A DNA stretch of 10,517 nt from Bacteroidota bacterium (GCA_013202335.1 JABMQR010000004.1:1-10517), one strand, 5' to 3'; counted from the stretch's first letter, positions 1 through 6,140 are shown. A program made the numbers and translations. The notes: a model not told the origin generated them from the sequence alone.

Positions 1-264
1 CTGAAATATTCACTCAAAAACGTGAAAAAGTTTTTTGTTCGAACAATTCTTTTGTTTAATTAGGTATATCAATTAGATAACCCGCCGGCTTCGGGTCAGT
101 TGAAAAAGAGTATAACATACCATAACTCGTTCTTATGAATAATTTGTACGTATTTGGAATCCTTTGGAATCCTTTGGAATCAGCCATTTAATATTTAGCA
201 TTTATCAATTAGTATGATGAGTGTAGATAGAGAGAATTAAGAAAAAGAATTTAAGGATATAACA
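1..264. other. AT-rich non-coding region before the small Lys/Glu-rich gene
   Basis: No convincing gene is seen. One frame is open from base 1 to a TAG at 61-63 (20 codons) and another for 18 codons; either could be the tail of an upstream gene, but neither has a recognisable sequence. Visible landmarks are a 12-bp perfect palindrome TTGTTCGAACAA at 35-46, a weak GC hairpin (ACCCG 80-84 with CGGGT 92-96) lacking a T-tract, and a 10-bp tandem repeat at 153-182. TATGAT at 213-218 could be a -10 box for the following gene, but I see no matching -35. Confidence 0.5.
153..182. repeat. Three tandem copies of a 10-bp unit
   Basis: The unit TTTGGAATCC occurs at 153-162 and 163-172, and a third time at 173-182 with only its last base changed. 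The period is close to one DNA helical turn, so a protein bound to the repeats would sit on one face. The array lies about 80 bp before the start of the small Lys/Glu-rich gene. It could be an upstream regulatory site or simple slippage; the sequence cannot decide. Confidence 0.75.
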
Positions 265-450
265 TTGGCCAAAACAAATTATCAGTACGAAAAACGACAA
301 AGGGATTTAGCGAAGAAGAAAAAGAAAGAAGAAAAACGCCTGAAGAAATTGAATAAAGCAGCAGATGTCAATGAAGACAACCTGGAAATTGTCGATGGAG
401 AGGAAGAAGCTGCTGAAGATGAAGCTGAAAATACTGAAGAAGATGTGTAA
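265..450 (+). CDS. Small highly charged Lys/Glu-rich protein (61 aa), function unknown
   Basis: A 61-residue protein starting with TTG; AAGGA at 253-257 lies 7 nt upstream and supports this start, and no ATG is available nearby. The protein has two charge blocks. Residues 3-32 are strongly basic, with a run of five lysines and repeated KK/EK pairs predicting one long helix. Residues 35-61 are strongly acidic, with many Glu/Asp. It has no cysteine, signal peptide or membrane segment. The opening MAKTNYQYEKRQRDLAKKKK resembles, from memory, a family of small uncharacterised bacterial proteins sharing a MAKTNY..EKRQ start. The basic half could bind nucleic acid or ribosomes, but that is a guess from composition only. 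It stands alone, with non-coding spacers on both sides. The gene is likely real because of its ribosome site and non-random composition. Confidence 0.75.
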   Translation: MAKTNYQYEKRQRDLAKKKKKEEKRLKKLNKAADVNEDNLEIVDGEEEAAEDEAENTEEDV

Positions 451-513
451 GTAGACTAACTTTTTCGCAGCAGTCAATGAGAAAGCATACCCGAAATTAT
501 TTTAATCCTCATT

Positions 514-598
514 AAAGTCTTGTTTGGTGTAGAGCCAAGACAAGGTTATAGTACAAAGTACTTTTCTATCAATCTCCATAGAAGAGACTTGCTTTGTC
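514..598 (+). promoter_or_regulatory. Stem-forming spacer, possible structured leader
   Basis: The 218-bp spacer between the small gene and the wreck at 669 holds a stem pairing 519-527 with 535-544, with one bulged A and a 7-nt loop; weaker pairs extend it to 516-547. The right arm can instead pair further on: GACAAGG 539-545 with CTTTGTC 592-598. A small AGTAC/GTACT hairpin (550-562, loop AAA) lies between and is followed by three more Ts. No T-run follows the main stem, so it is not a standard terminator. No known riboswitch class is recognised. Confidence 0.3.
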
Positions 599-668
599 AA
601 TTGGTATATAGTAAACAAGTAGATTATTAGAGTACTAAATAGATTAATTTCTAAGAGGACTAACTAAT

Positions 669-746
669 ATGAAAATACCAACAGAATTAAAACATAAGCC
701 GGTAAGAGTTGGTGCAGGCAGGGTATATAGTGAGGACTCGTGCTGA
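669..746 (+). pseudogene. Truncated gene start (25 codons) colliding with the PLC remnant
   Basis: An ATG with a good ribosome site (AGAGGA 654-659, 9-nt spacing) opens a frame of 25 codons beginning MKIPTELKHKPVRVGAGRVY and ending at TGA 744-746. A strong initiation site leading into such a short frame suggests the beginning of a once longer cytoplasmic protein; there is no signal peptide. From about base 706 the DNA matches a phospholipase C-like gene in a different frame, so codons after roughly residue 12 are probably not ancestral. I do not recognise the family from so few residues. Alternatively it is a short upstream peptide frame affecting translation of the downstream acetyltransferase. 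Confidence 0.45.
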
Positions 747-912
747 CAGCGATCTGATCCCTGATGATACCAGAACCAAAACTGCACTTGAATCAGGAGC
801 TCAGCTACTGACCACGGATTTTCCACCGGGAGAGCCGCACAGCCTTTCCGGTTATTCACTGAACTTTGGTGAGGGAAAGACCATTCGCCGGAATCCTGTA
901 ACAAGTCAATAG
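706..912 (+). pseudogene. C-terminal remnant of a Ca2+-dependent phosphoinositide phospholipase C-like protein
   Basis: The frame reads ELVQAGYIVRTRAD, continues through TALESGAQLLTTDFPPG and ends in RRNPVTSQ before TAG 910-912. This is the characteristic C-terminal end of the PI-PLC-C1 family (PF16670, bacterial Ca2+-dependent phosphoinositide phospholipase C-like TIM-barrel proteins), whose members end with GY.VRTRAD, then SGAQ..STD.P, then NPV. Only about 68 codons remain; the catalytic histidines and Ca2+ ligands of the N-terminal half are absent. An in-frame TAA (703-705) sits immediately before the homology, so it cannot be read from the upstream ATG at 669. A TTG at 709 is possible but has no good ribosome site. 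The stop overlaps the ribosome site of the acetyltransferase at 928, which suggests they were once co-transcribed. Family assignment is by recalled motif. Confidence 0.7.
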
Positions 913-927
913 GGAGTCATTGTCAAT

Positions 928-1368
928 ATGAATGATATTGTAATAAGAGAGATGCTTGCCGGGGATGTGGAGTCTCTGGCACTTCTCTATAAAGAGTTTT
1001 GGGGAGAGGCATCAAATCGTACCCGCATGGTCGCAAAGTTTGATGATTTAAAAGATAATCCTGCATATATTTTCCTCTCTGCTGTTGACGGGAAGCGTGT
1101 TGTGGGCTCTATCATGGGAATTATATGTGAAGAGCTCTACGGAGAATGTGAACCATTTATGGTAATGGAGGATTTTGTTGTAAGCGCGGATTACCGGAGA
1201 ACGGGTGTAGGCAGGAGATTGATGGAAGCTTTGGAACAAGCTGCCCGGAACAAAGGCTGCAGACAAATTCAGTTTATGACTGAAGCAGGCAGAGAGGACT
1301 CTATAGCGTTTTATGCATCACAGGGATACGACCCGAGCCGGCTTATAGGATTCAAGAAAAAATTGTGA
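928..1368 (+). CDS. GNAT-family N-acetyltransferase (146 aa)
   Basis: A single-domain GNAT (Acetyltransf_1 type) of normal length, expected to transfer the acetyl group of acetyl-CoA to an amine; the acceptor is unknown. Strand-helix motif A is clear: EDFVVSADYRRTGVGRRLM at residues 81-99, with the acetyl-CoA pyrophosphate loop R90-x-x-G93-x-G95. Motif B follows as FYASQGYD at 128-135, the usual site of the tyrosine that can protonate the leaving thiolate. It is cytoplasmic, without signal peptide or membrane segment. ATG 928 is preceded by AGGGAG (911-916), which overlaps the stop of the phospholipase remnant. That spacing suggests coupling to the old upstream gene, and transcription may still depend on that gene's promoter. 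It converges on the LacI-family gene with an 18-bp gap and no visible terminator. Confidence 0.88.
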   Translation: MNDIVIREMLAGDVESLALLYKEFWGEASNRTRMVAKFDDLKDNPAYIFLSAVDGKRVVGSIMGIICEELYGECEPFMVMEDFVVSADYRRTGVGRRLMEALEQAARNKGCRQIQFMTEAGREDSIAFYASQGYDPSRLIGFKKKL

Positions 1369-1386
1369 AGTTGTATTAACCGATCC

Positions 1387-2403
1387 TCAACCCAGCGGTC
1401 GGCAGGATTCTCTGATTATGATATCTGTATCAAGGATGTACCTTTTATGCTCACGATTCTCATTTTCGATGTTTGTAATGAGAAGTTGAGTTGCCATATC
1501 ACCCATCTCATAGGCAGGAACTTTTACTGTTGTAAGAGGTGGGCTGCAGTAGGATGCATGATCAATGTTGTCAAATCCTGCAATTGAAATATCTTCAGGA
1601 ACCTTGAGATTGCGGTTCTGAACAGCCTTTATGGACCCCATGGCCAGGACGTCGCTAGCCGCGAAAACTGCTGTCGGCGGTTCATCCAGATCAAGCAGGC
1701 GCTCCATTCCCGCTTTCCCCTCAAACAGGGTAGGGATCGTTTCTATAATATAATCGGGGTTCAGCTCAATTTTACTTTCCTTAAGTGCATCTATATACCC
1801 GTCAAGTCTTCTTTTAACCCGCAGCTCCTGAGAGTAGGGACCCAGAATGATGGCAATTTTCTTATGCCCGAGGCTAAGCAGGTATTTTGTCATACGGTAT
1901 GAAGCTTTTCGGTTATCGAAACCCACACAGCTGATGATCGGATCATTAAAAACTTCCCAGGTGGATACCACAGATATACTCTTGTTTTTTACTGCTGAGA
2001 TGATGGTGTCGTGGGTATTGTCCTTTATTCCAACGACAATCATTCCGGCAAAGCGGCGCTGCAGAAATACATTGATCAGCTTAAGTTCTTCCTCTTTACT
2101 GTAATTTGAATACCCCATGGTGAGGGAGAAGCTGGTCGTTTTTAGTCTGTTCTGAATTCCATCAATAAATTCCGCAAAGATTGAACTTTTTACAGTTGGT
2201 ATGATAAGCCCCACCATAGATGTTTTTTTCTTGGAAAATTCTGCGGCATGAGCATTGTATACATAGTTATGATCCTGCATGATACTCAGAATTTTTTTTC
2301 TTGTGGACTCTTTAACCAGATGGGGAGAATGAATACACCGTGAAACGGTGGAGAGTGAGACTCCCGCTTTAACTGCAATATAATTCATATCGATATTCTG
2401 CAA
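1387..2403 (-). CDS. LacI-family transcriptional repressor of the divergent LarA-like gene
   Basis: A 338-residue LacI/GalR-type regulator of standard length. Residues 6-26 form the helix-turn-helix (NYIAVKAGVSLSTVSRCI), and residues 46-58 the hinge. From residue 64 (GLIIPT) runs the periplasmic-binding-protein-like effector domain, with landmarks RRLDGY, AVFAASDVLAMG and GFDNIDHASYCSPPLTTV. The TTG start at 2403 is preferred because GAGG on the minus strand lies 7 nt before it; the alternative ATG at 2388 is too far from any ribosome site. The hinge has A54 and F56 where family members usually carry Arg and an intercalating Leu. The gene is divergent from the LarA-like gene, and near-matching operators overlap the -10 boxes of both promoters, so autoregulation and repression of the neighbour are likely. 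The inducer is probably a sugar, sugar acid or hydroxy acid; it cannot be read from sequence. Confidence 0.93.
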   Translation of the reverse strand: MQNIDMNYIAVKAGVSLSTVSRCIHSPHLVKESTRKKILSIMQDHNYVYNAHAAEFSKKKTSMVGLIIPTVKSSIFAEFIDGIQNRLKTTSFSLTMGYSNYSKEEELKLINVFLQRRFAGMIVVGIKDNTHDTIISAVKNKSISVVSTWEVFNDPIISCVGFDNRKASYRMTKYLLSLGHKKIAIILGPYSQELRVKRRLDGYIDALKESKIELNPDYIIETIPTLFEGKAGMERLLDLDEPPTAVFAASDVLAMGSIKAVQNRNLKVPEDISIAGFDNIDHASYCSPPLTTVKVPAYEMGDMATQLLITNIENENREHKRYILDTDIIIRESCRPLG

Positions 2404-2427
2404 AAATCCACCTCAACACTTAATGGA

Positions 2428-2469
2428 TGGCAACGGTTTCATTTTAAGAGCTGAACTGAAATTTGTCAA
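2428..2469 (-). promoter_or_regulatory. Promoter of the LacI-family gene with an overlapping operator
   Basis: On the minus strand, TTGACA (2464-2469) is followed after exactly 17 bp by TAAAAT (2441-2446). Running out of the -10 box is an imperfect palindrome, TGAAACCGTTGCCA read on the minus strand (2428-2441). It shares the TGAAA half and central CG with the operator at 2558-2571, but its other half is degenerate. A repressor bound here would block the repressor's own start site. The distance to the ribosome site and TTG start at 2403 is normal. Confidence 0.75.
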
Positions 2470-2528
2470 GAAAATCATTATAACACTGTATTTAGCATGT
2501 TTGTACTTGTCTAATAATTAAAAAAAAC

Positions 2529-2558
2529 TTGACAATAGGCAATATAGCAACGTAAAAT
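2529..2558 (+). promoter_or_regulatory. Promoter of the LarA-like gene
   Basis: A perfect TTGACA (2529-2534) and TAAAAT (2553-2558, five of six matches to the consensus) are separated by 18 bp. This should be a strong sigma-70-type promoter, giving a leader of roughly 55 nt before the ATG at 2619. Its -10 box overlaps the palindromic operator that follows, so it should be silent when the repressor is bound. Confidence 0.75.
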
Positions 2559-2575
2559 GAAATCGCTTTCATTTT
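2554..2575. promoter_or_regulatory. Palindromic LacI-type operator in front of the LarA-like gene
   Basis: Nine-base arms AAAATGAAA (2554-2562) and TTTCATTTT (2567-2575) flank a 4-bp centre TCGC. The 14-bp core TGAAATCGCTTTCA (2558-2571) has the central CG typical of LacI-family operators and also fits the Gram-positive cre consensus TGWAANCGNTNWCA. It overlaps the -10 box and the expected start site of the LarA-like gene. The adjacent divergent repressor gene is the natural candidate to bind it. Its centre is 130 bp from the centre of the weaker operator at 2428-2441. Confidence 0.82.
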
Positions 2576-2618
2576 GAAAATCAATCATGAATAATAGATC
2601 TTCATAGGAGAAAAGAGT

Positions 2619-4046
2619 ATGAAAAAAATAGATTTTGAGTATGGTCAGGGGTATATGAGTGCAGAGCTTCCGGACAGTGCAGACATTTTTATTCCCGGAG
2701 AAACTGTTCCGGATCCACCTGCATTGGAAAATCCCGAAGATGAGACAAGAAAATCAATCATGAATCCTATTGGTATGAAACCGATTGCTGAACTGGTGAA
2801 AAAAGGATCTAAAGTCGCAATTGTTTTCCCTGATATCGTGAAAGGCGGATTTCAGGAGACATCTCACAGAAAGCTCTCAATCCCGATCATTGTTGAAGAG
2901 TGCCTGAAGGCCGGGGTTGAGAAAAAGGATATCAAGCTTATCTGCAGTAACGGCCTGCATAGAAAAAATACAAAAGAAGAGATCAGGAACATTCTTGGAG
3001 AGCAAACCTTCAATCAATTTTGGGGAAATGGACAGATTGTTAATCATGATAGTGAGGATTGGGACAACCTGGTTGATCTCGGTACAAACGAAATGAATGA
3101 TACAGTCATCATGAATAAAGATGTTTTTGATGCGGATCTCGCTGTCCTTATTGGACATGCACTGGGGAATCCCTACGGTGGATATTCCGGTGGTTATAAA
3201 CACTGTGCAACAGGAATCACTCACTGGAAATCTATTGCTGCACACCATGTGCCCGAAGTTATGCATCGACCCGATTTTACTCCGGTTAACAGCCACAGTC
3301 TGATGAGGAAAAAGTTCGATTCCATCGGTAAGCATATGGAAAAATGCATGGGGAACAAGTTCTTCACCTGCGATGCAGTCCTCGATACGAAGCAGCGGCA
3401 GATTGCTGTTTTTACCGGAAGTGCCGAAGAGATTCAGCCTCTTTCCTGGGAAGTTGCTGATAAGAGAACCTATATTCCCTGGGCGGAGAAGAAATATGAT
3501 ATTATGATCTTCGGTATGCCGCAAAAATTCCATTACGGTAATGGGCATGGTACAAACCCGCTTCTGATCATGCAGGCAATCTCAGCCAATATTATCAGAC
3601 ATAAACGCATTATGAGCGACAATTGCGTGGTCATTTGTGCATCCATCTGTAATGGGTATTTTCATGATGAGGAATTTACCGGTTATCGTGAACTGTATGA
3701 TCTTTACCAGAAAGATTATCACTACTCACTTCCGGATCTTGCAAAATATGGGGAGTATTTTAGTTCTAACGAAGAGTTTATCAAAAAATACCGATACAAC
3801 TATGGATACCATCCATTCCACTGTTTTTCCATGATTTCCTGTGGACATATTGCCGAACAGCACTGTTCTGCCATCTATATAGCCGGGGCCTACGAACCGG
3901 GATTTGCTCGTGGTATGGGCATGAAGACCACTCCTGATTTTGAGACGGCATTAAAGGATGCAGAGAAATATGTCGGGAAGAATCCTAATATTCTTGCTCT
4001 GCCGAAGACTTTCAGAACAGCAGGTGTGCATCTGATGATGAAGTAA
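2619..4046 (+). CDS. LarA-superfamily (DUF2088) nickel-pincer-dependent racemase/epimerase-like enzyme
   Basis: A 475-residue cytoplasmic protein of the lactate racemase (LarA) superfamily, somewhat longer than LarA itself (about 425). LarA enzymes use a nickel-pincer nucleotide tethered to a lysine to remove and return hydride at a hydroxylated carbon. The cofactor site is recognisable: SNGLHRKNT (110-118) supplies H114, equivalent to catalytic LarA H108. GNPYGGYSGGYK (183-194) ends in K194, equivalent to the tethering K184, and H210 lies 16 residues later, as the nickel-ligand H200 does in LarA. At the position of the second catalytic histidine, H174, this protein has N184. The usual D.TRP loop is replaced by a longer PDIVKGGFQETSHRK stretch (71-85). 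It is therefore a divergent branch, and the substrate is probably a sugar acid or other hydroxy acid rather than plain lactate. ATG 2619 has AGGAG 8 nt upstream. Expression is probably repressed by the divergent LacI-family protein. No larB, larC or larE cofactor genes are in the window. Confidence 0.85.
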   Translation: MKKIDFEYGQGYMSAELPDSADIFIPGETVPDPPALENPEDETRKSIMNPIGMKPIAELVKKGSKVAIVFPDIVKGGFQETSHRKLSIPIIVEECLKAGVEKKDIKLICSNGLHRKNTKEEIRNILGEQTFNQFWGNGQIVNHDSEDWDNLVDLGTNEMNDTVIMNKDVFDADLAVLIGHALGNPYGGYSGGYKHCATGITHWKSIAAHHVPEVMHRPDFTPVNSHSLMRKKFDSIGKHMEKCMGNKFFTCDAVLDTKQRQIAVFTGSAEEIQPLSWEVADKRTYIPWAEKKYDIMIFGMPQKFHYGNGHGTNPLLIMQAISANIIRHKRIMSDNCVVICASICNGYFHDEEFTGYRELYDLYQKDYHYSLPDLAKYGEYFSSNEEFIKKYRYNYGYHPFHCFSMISCGHIAEQHCSAIYIAGAYEPGFARGMGMKTTPDFETALKDAEKYVGKNPNILALPKTFRTAGVHLMMK

Positions 4047-4053
4047 GTTTATA

Positions 4054-4214
4054 GTGTTCACAAGCGTGGATACGGCTTTCTGCGAAGTTGAGTATAGGGT
4101 TTAGCCTGTTTTTAGGACCACTCCGGGAAGTATCCAAAGAGATTGATATAATTCTGAATGAGAAAACACTCGCTTTTCAGGTTAATATAAATCTATCTCC
4201 ACGCTTGTGAACAC
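4054..4214. mobile_element. MITE-like element with perfect 17-bp terminal inverted repeats
   Basis: GTGTTCACAAGCGTGGA (4054-4070) is matched perfectly by its reverse complement at 4198-4214. The 127-bp interior has no open frame. A second inverted pair overlaps the left end: GGATAC 4068-4073 with GTATCC 4130-4135. A smaller hairpin, CTGAA 4154-4158 with TTCAG 4176-4180, lies inside as well. The element begins 7 bp after the stop of the LarA-like gene. I see no target-site duplication, so it could instead be a large folded 3' untranslated structure or a pair of protein-binding sites. No second copy is present in this window. Confidence 0.5.
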
Positions 4215-4340
4215 AATCTATTGTATAGGCGTAATTAAAAAAAATGTGGGTAGTAATCTGTTACATAATAATAAATTAGTCACAAACCCACCCACCGTTT
4301 TCAGATCAGTTAAATAATCTTATGTAGTTTGGAGTATCGT
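4215..4340. other. AT-rich spacer before the acetyltransferase-reductase operon
   Basis: This stretch holds a short palindrome ACAAT/ATTGT (4213-4224), an A-run (4237-4244), and a GTGGGT (4246-4251) that can pair with ACCCAC (4286-4291) across an AT-rich loop. The TAAATAAT around 4311-4318 may include a -10 box, but no good -35 lies at the right distance. TTGGAG at 4329-4334 is the ribosome site for the next gene. No reading frame is convincing. Confidence 0.4.
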
Positions 4341-4874
4341 ATGATCCAGACCCCAAAACTTCTTATACGTAAATTTCAGGAGCAGGATGCAGATTCCCTG
4401 TATGCATATCTCTCTAATCCGGTAATTTATCGCTATGAACCAGGAGATCCTCTTTCCCGGGAAGAGACTGCGGCAGTTACCAAAGAAAGATCCCAGGGGA
4501 TCGATTTTTTAGCGGTTATTCTTAAAAGTACAAATATGCTGATTGGACATATTTACTTTACCCAGACTGAACCTGAGGAATTCATGACCTGGGAATTAGG
4601 GTTTATTTTCAACCCGGATTATCAGAAAAAAGGATATGCAACCGAAGCTTCACGTGCAGTAATTGAGTATGGTTTTAAGCATTTTGATATCCATCGGATA
4701 GTGGCCCACTGCAATCCGGAGAATATTGCCTCCTGGAGAGTGCTGGAAAAAATTGGTATGACCAGGGAAGGACTGCTGCGCAGGAATGTTTTTTTCCGCA
4801 GAGATGTTTCTGGCTCCCCATTATGGACTGATTCGTATGAATACGCTATGTTAAAAGAGGATTTGCCAATGTAA
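4341..4874 (+). CDS. RimJ/RimL-type GNAT acetyltransferase (177 aa)
   Basis: A GNAT protein of the Acetyltransf_3 group (ribosomal-protein or antibiotic type N-acetyltransferases), of normal length. Motifs seen: TPKLLIRKFQEQDADSLYAY at 4-23, typical of this group; WELGFIFNPDYQKKGYATEA at 84-103, with the acetyl-CoA loop Q95-x-x-G98-x-A100; and the conserved N128-x-x-SW-x-VLEKIGM (to 140) followed by EGLLRR. The acceptor may be a protein N-terminus or a small amine; it cannot be told from sequence. The ATG at 4341 is chosen over the TTG at 4329 because TTGGAG (4329-4334) lies 6 nt before the ATG and would overlap the TTG. It is followed after 24 bp by the aldo/keto reductase, so they probably share a transcript. 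There is no signal peptide. Confidence 0.88.
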   Translation: MIQTPKLLIRKFQEQDADSLYAYLSNPVIYRYEPGDPLSREETAAVTKERSQGIDFLAVILKSTNMLIGHIYFTQTEPEEFMTWELGFIFNPDYQKKGYATEASRAVIEYGFKHFDIHRIVAHCNPENIASWRVLEKIGMTREGLLRRNVFFRRDVSGSPLWTDSYEYAMLKEDLPM

Positions 4875-4898
4875 GCAACTGAGTAAGGGGTGACAGAG

Positions 4899-6140
4899 AT
4901 GCAGTACAGGACAATGCCGAATTCTGATGAGAAAATATCTGCTCTGGGGTTCGGGTGTATGCGGTTACCCCCAAAAGGCGGCGGGGGAATGATCAGCTCA
5001 ATTGATAAGGATACTGCGCTTAAACAGATTCGTTTTGCAGTTGATGAGGGTGTAAACTATCTGGATACAGCCTATCCGTATCACAAAGGCCAGTCGGAAA
5101 ACTTCTTAGGTGAATATGTCCTGAAGGATGGATATCGTGAGAAGGTGAAGGTCGCCACCAAACTACCCTGTTTTTTTATCAATAAAAAAGAGAAAATTGA
5201 AGAAATATTTGAAAAACAGTTAAAAAACCTGCAGCTGGATTATATCGATTATTATCTTTTGCACTCAATGAACGGATCCTCCTGGGATAAAATGCTCTCT
5301 TTTGGAATTATTGAGTTTATGGATAAAATTAGACGTGAGGGGAAAGTGCGTCATATGGGATTCTCTTTTCATGGAACCTATGAAGCGTTTATACGCATTG
5401 TTGATGGATATAACTGGGATTTCGTGCAAGTGCAGTATAATATTCTGGATCAGAATTTTCAGACTGGTATAAGGGGAATTGAATATGCCGCCAGTAAAGA
5501 TATGGGTGTTATTGCTATGGAACCGCTTCGCGGCGGCTCATTAGTCGGAAAAATGCCTAAAGAGATAAAAGCTTTGTATGATTCTGCTCCTATTAAACGG
5601 AGCCCGGCTGATTGGGCTTTCAGGTGGGTCTACAATCATCCTGCGGTAACCATGGTGCTGTCGGGAATGAATAATGAGGAACATATAAAGGAAAATATAC
5701 GGATTGCCGCTGAGTCATTACCAAACAGTCTTACAGAACAGGAGCTCTCTATACTCGAGAATGTGCGGGATACCTATCAGAAATTAATGAAGGTAGGTTG
5801 TACCGGTTGTGCCTATTGCATGCCTTGCCCGTCCGGAATTAATATTCCGTCTGCTTTTAAGAATCTAAATAATTATTATATGTTTGGTAAGGCCGGGGCT
5901 AAAATTGCTCATATGATGGATGCCGGAGCTGCGACCGATGATTGGGATTTCCACTGGACCAGTTCTTGTATTGACTGCAGCAAGTGTGAAGAGGCCTGTC
6001 CGCAGGATATTCAGGTTCGTCAGGTCTTTAAGAATGTTCAAAAGAGTTTAGAGAGTCCCTTTATTAAAGCAGGGGCAGTTCTTGCACGACCTATTATGAA
6101 CAGCAGAAAAAAACAGGGAAAAGCGAAAGCGAATGTGTAG
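4899..6140 (+). CDS. Aldo/keto reductase with C-terminal two-[4Fe-4S] ferredoxin domain
   Basis: A 413-residue fusion of an aldo/keto reductase barrel (about 1-295) and a ferredoxin-like tail (298-372). The barrel opens with the family signature SALGFGCMRLP (14-24). The catalytic tetrad is visible as D56 and Y61 (or Y59) in DTAYPYHK, K88 in VATKLP, and H122 in YYLLHS. The tail carries two clusters of cysteines: C301, C304, C307, C310-Pro and C357, C360, C363, C367-Pro, the classic CxxCxxCxxxCP spacing for two [4Fe-4S] centres. Such proteins are common in anaerobes and are thought to reduce or oxidise carbonyls with electrons passed through the clusters; the substrate is unknown. ATG 4899 is preferred over GTG 4890 because AAGGGG (4885-4890) overlaps the GTG but lies 8 nt before the ATG. 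It converges on the mutarotase gene with a 21-bp gap and no strong terminator. Confidence 0.92.
   Translation: MQYRTMPNSDEKISALGFGCMRLPPKGGGGMISSIDKDTALKQIRFAVDEGVNYLDTAYPYHKGQSENFLGEYVLKDGYREKVKVATKLPCFFINKKEKIEEIFEKQLKNLQLDYIDYYLLHSMNGSSWDKMLSFGIIEFMDKIRREGKVRHMGFSFHGTYEAFIRIVDGYNWDFVQVQYNILDQNFQTGIRGIEYAASKDMGVIAMEPLRGGSLVGKMPKEIKALYDSAPIKRSPADWAFRWVYNHPAVTMVLSGMNNEEHIKENIRIAAESLPNSLTEQELSILENVRDTYQKLMKVGCTGCAYCMPCPSGINIPSAFKNLNNYYMFGKAGAKIAHMMDAGAATDDWDFHWTSSCIDCSKCEEACPQDIQVRQVFKNVQKSLESPFIKAGAVLARPIMNSRKKQGKAKANV

Noticed and set aside
80..96. Hairpin ACCCG/CGGGT as a terminator of an upstream gene
   Set aside because: The stem is five base pairs and no T-run follows it.
2558..2571. 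Catabolite (CcpA) cre site
   Set aside because: The core fits the cre consensus exactly, but adjacency to a LacI-family gene and a related site in that gene's own promoter make the local repressor the simpler explanation.
2877..3548. A 223-codon leftward open frame opposite the LarA-like gene
   Set aside because: It is antisense to a gene with clear family motifs, has no recognisable domain and shows no ribosome site of note; it is a shadow frame.
4050..4228. TATAG as a target-site duplication of the inverted-repeat element
   Set aside because: TATAG occurs at 4050-4054 and 4224-4228, but the right copy lies about 10 bp beyond the inverted repeat, so it does not flank the element symmetrically.
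4293..4303. CCGTTTTCA-like half operator before the RimJ/RimL-type gene
   Set aside because: Only one half matches the operators at 2434 and 2564; the other half has no resemblance, so control by the same repressor is not supported.
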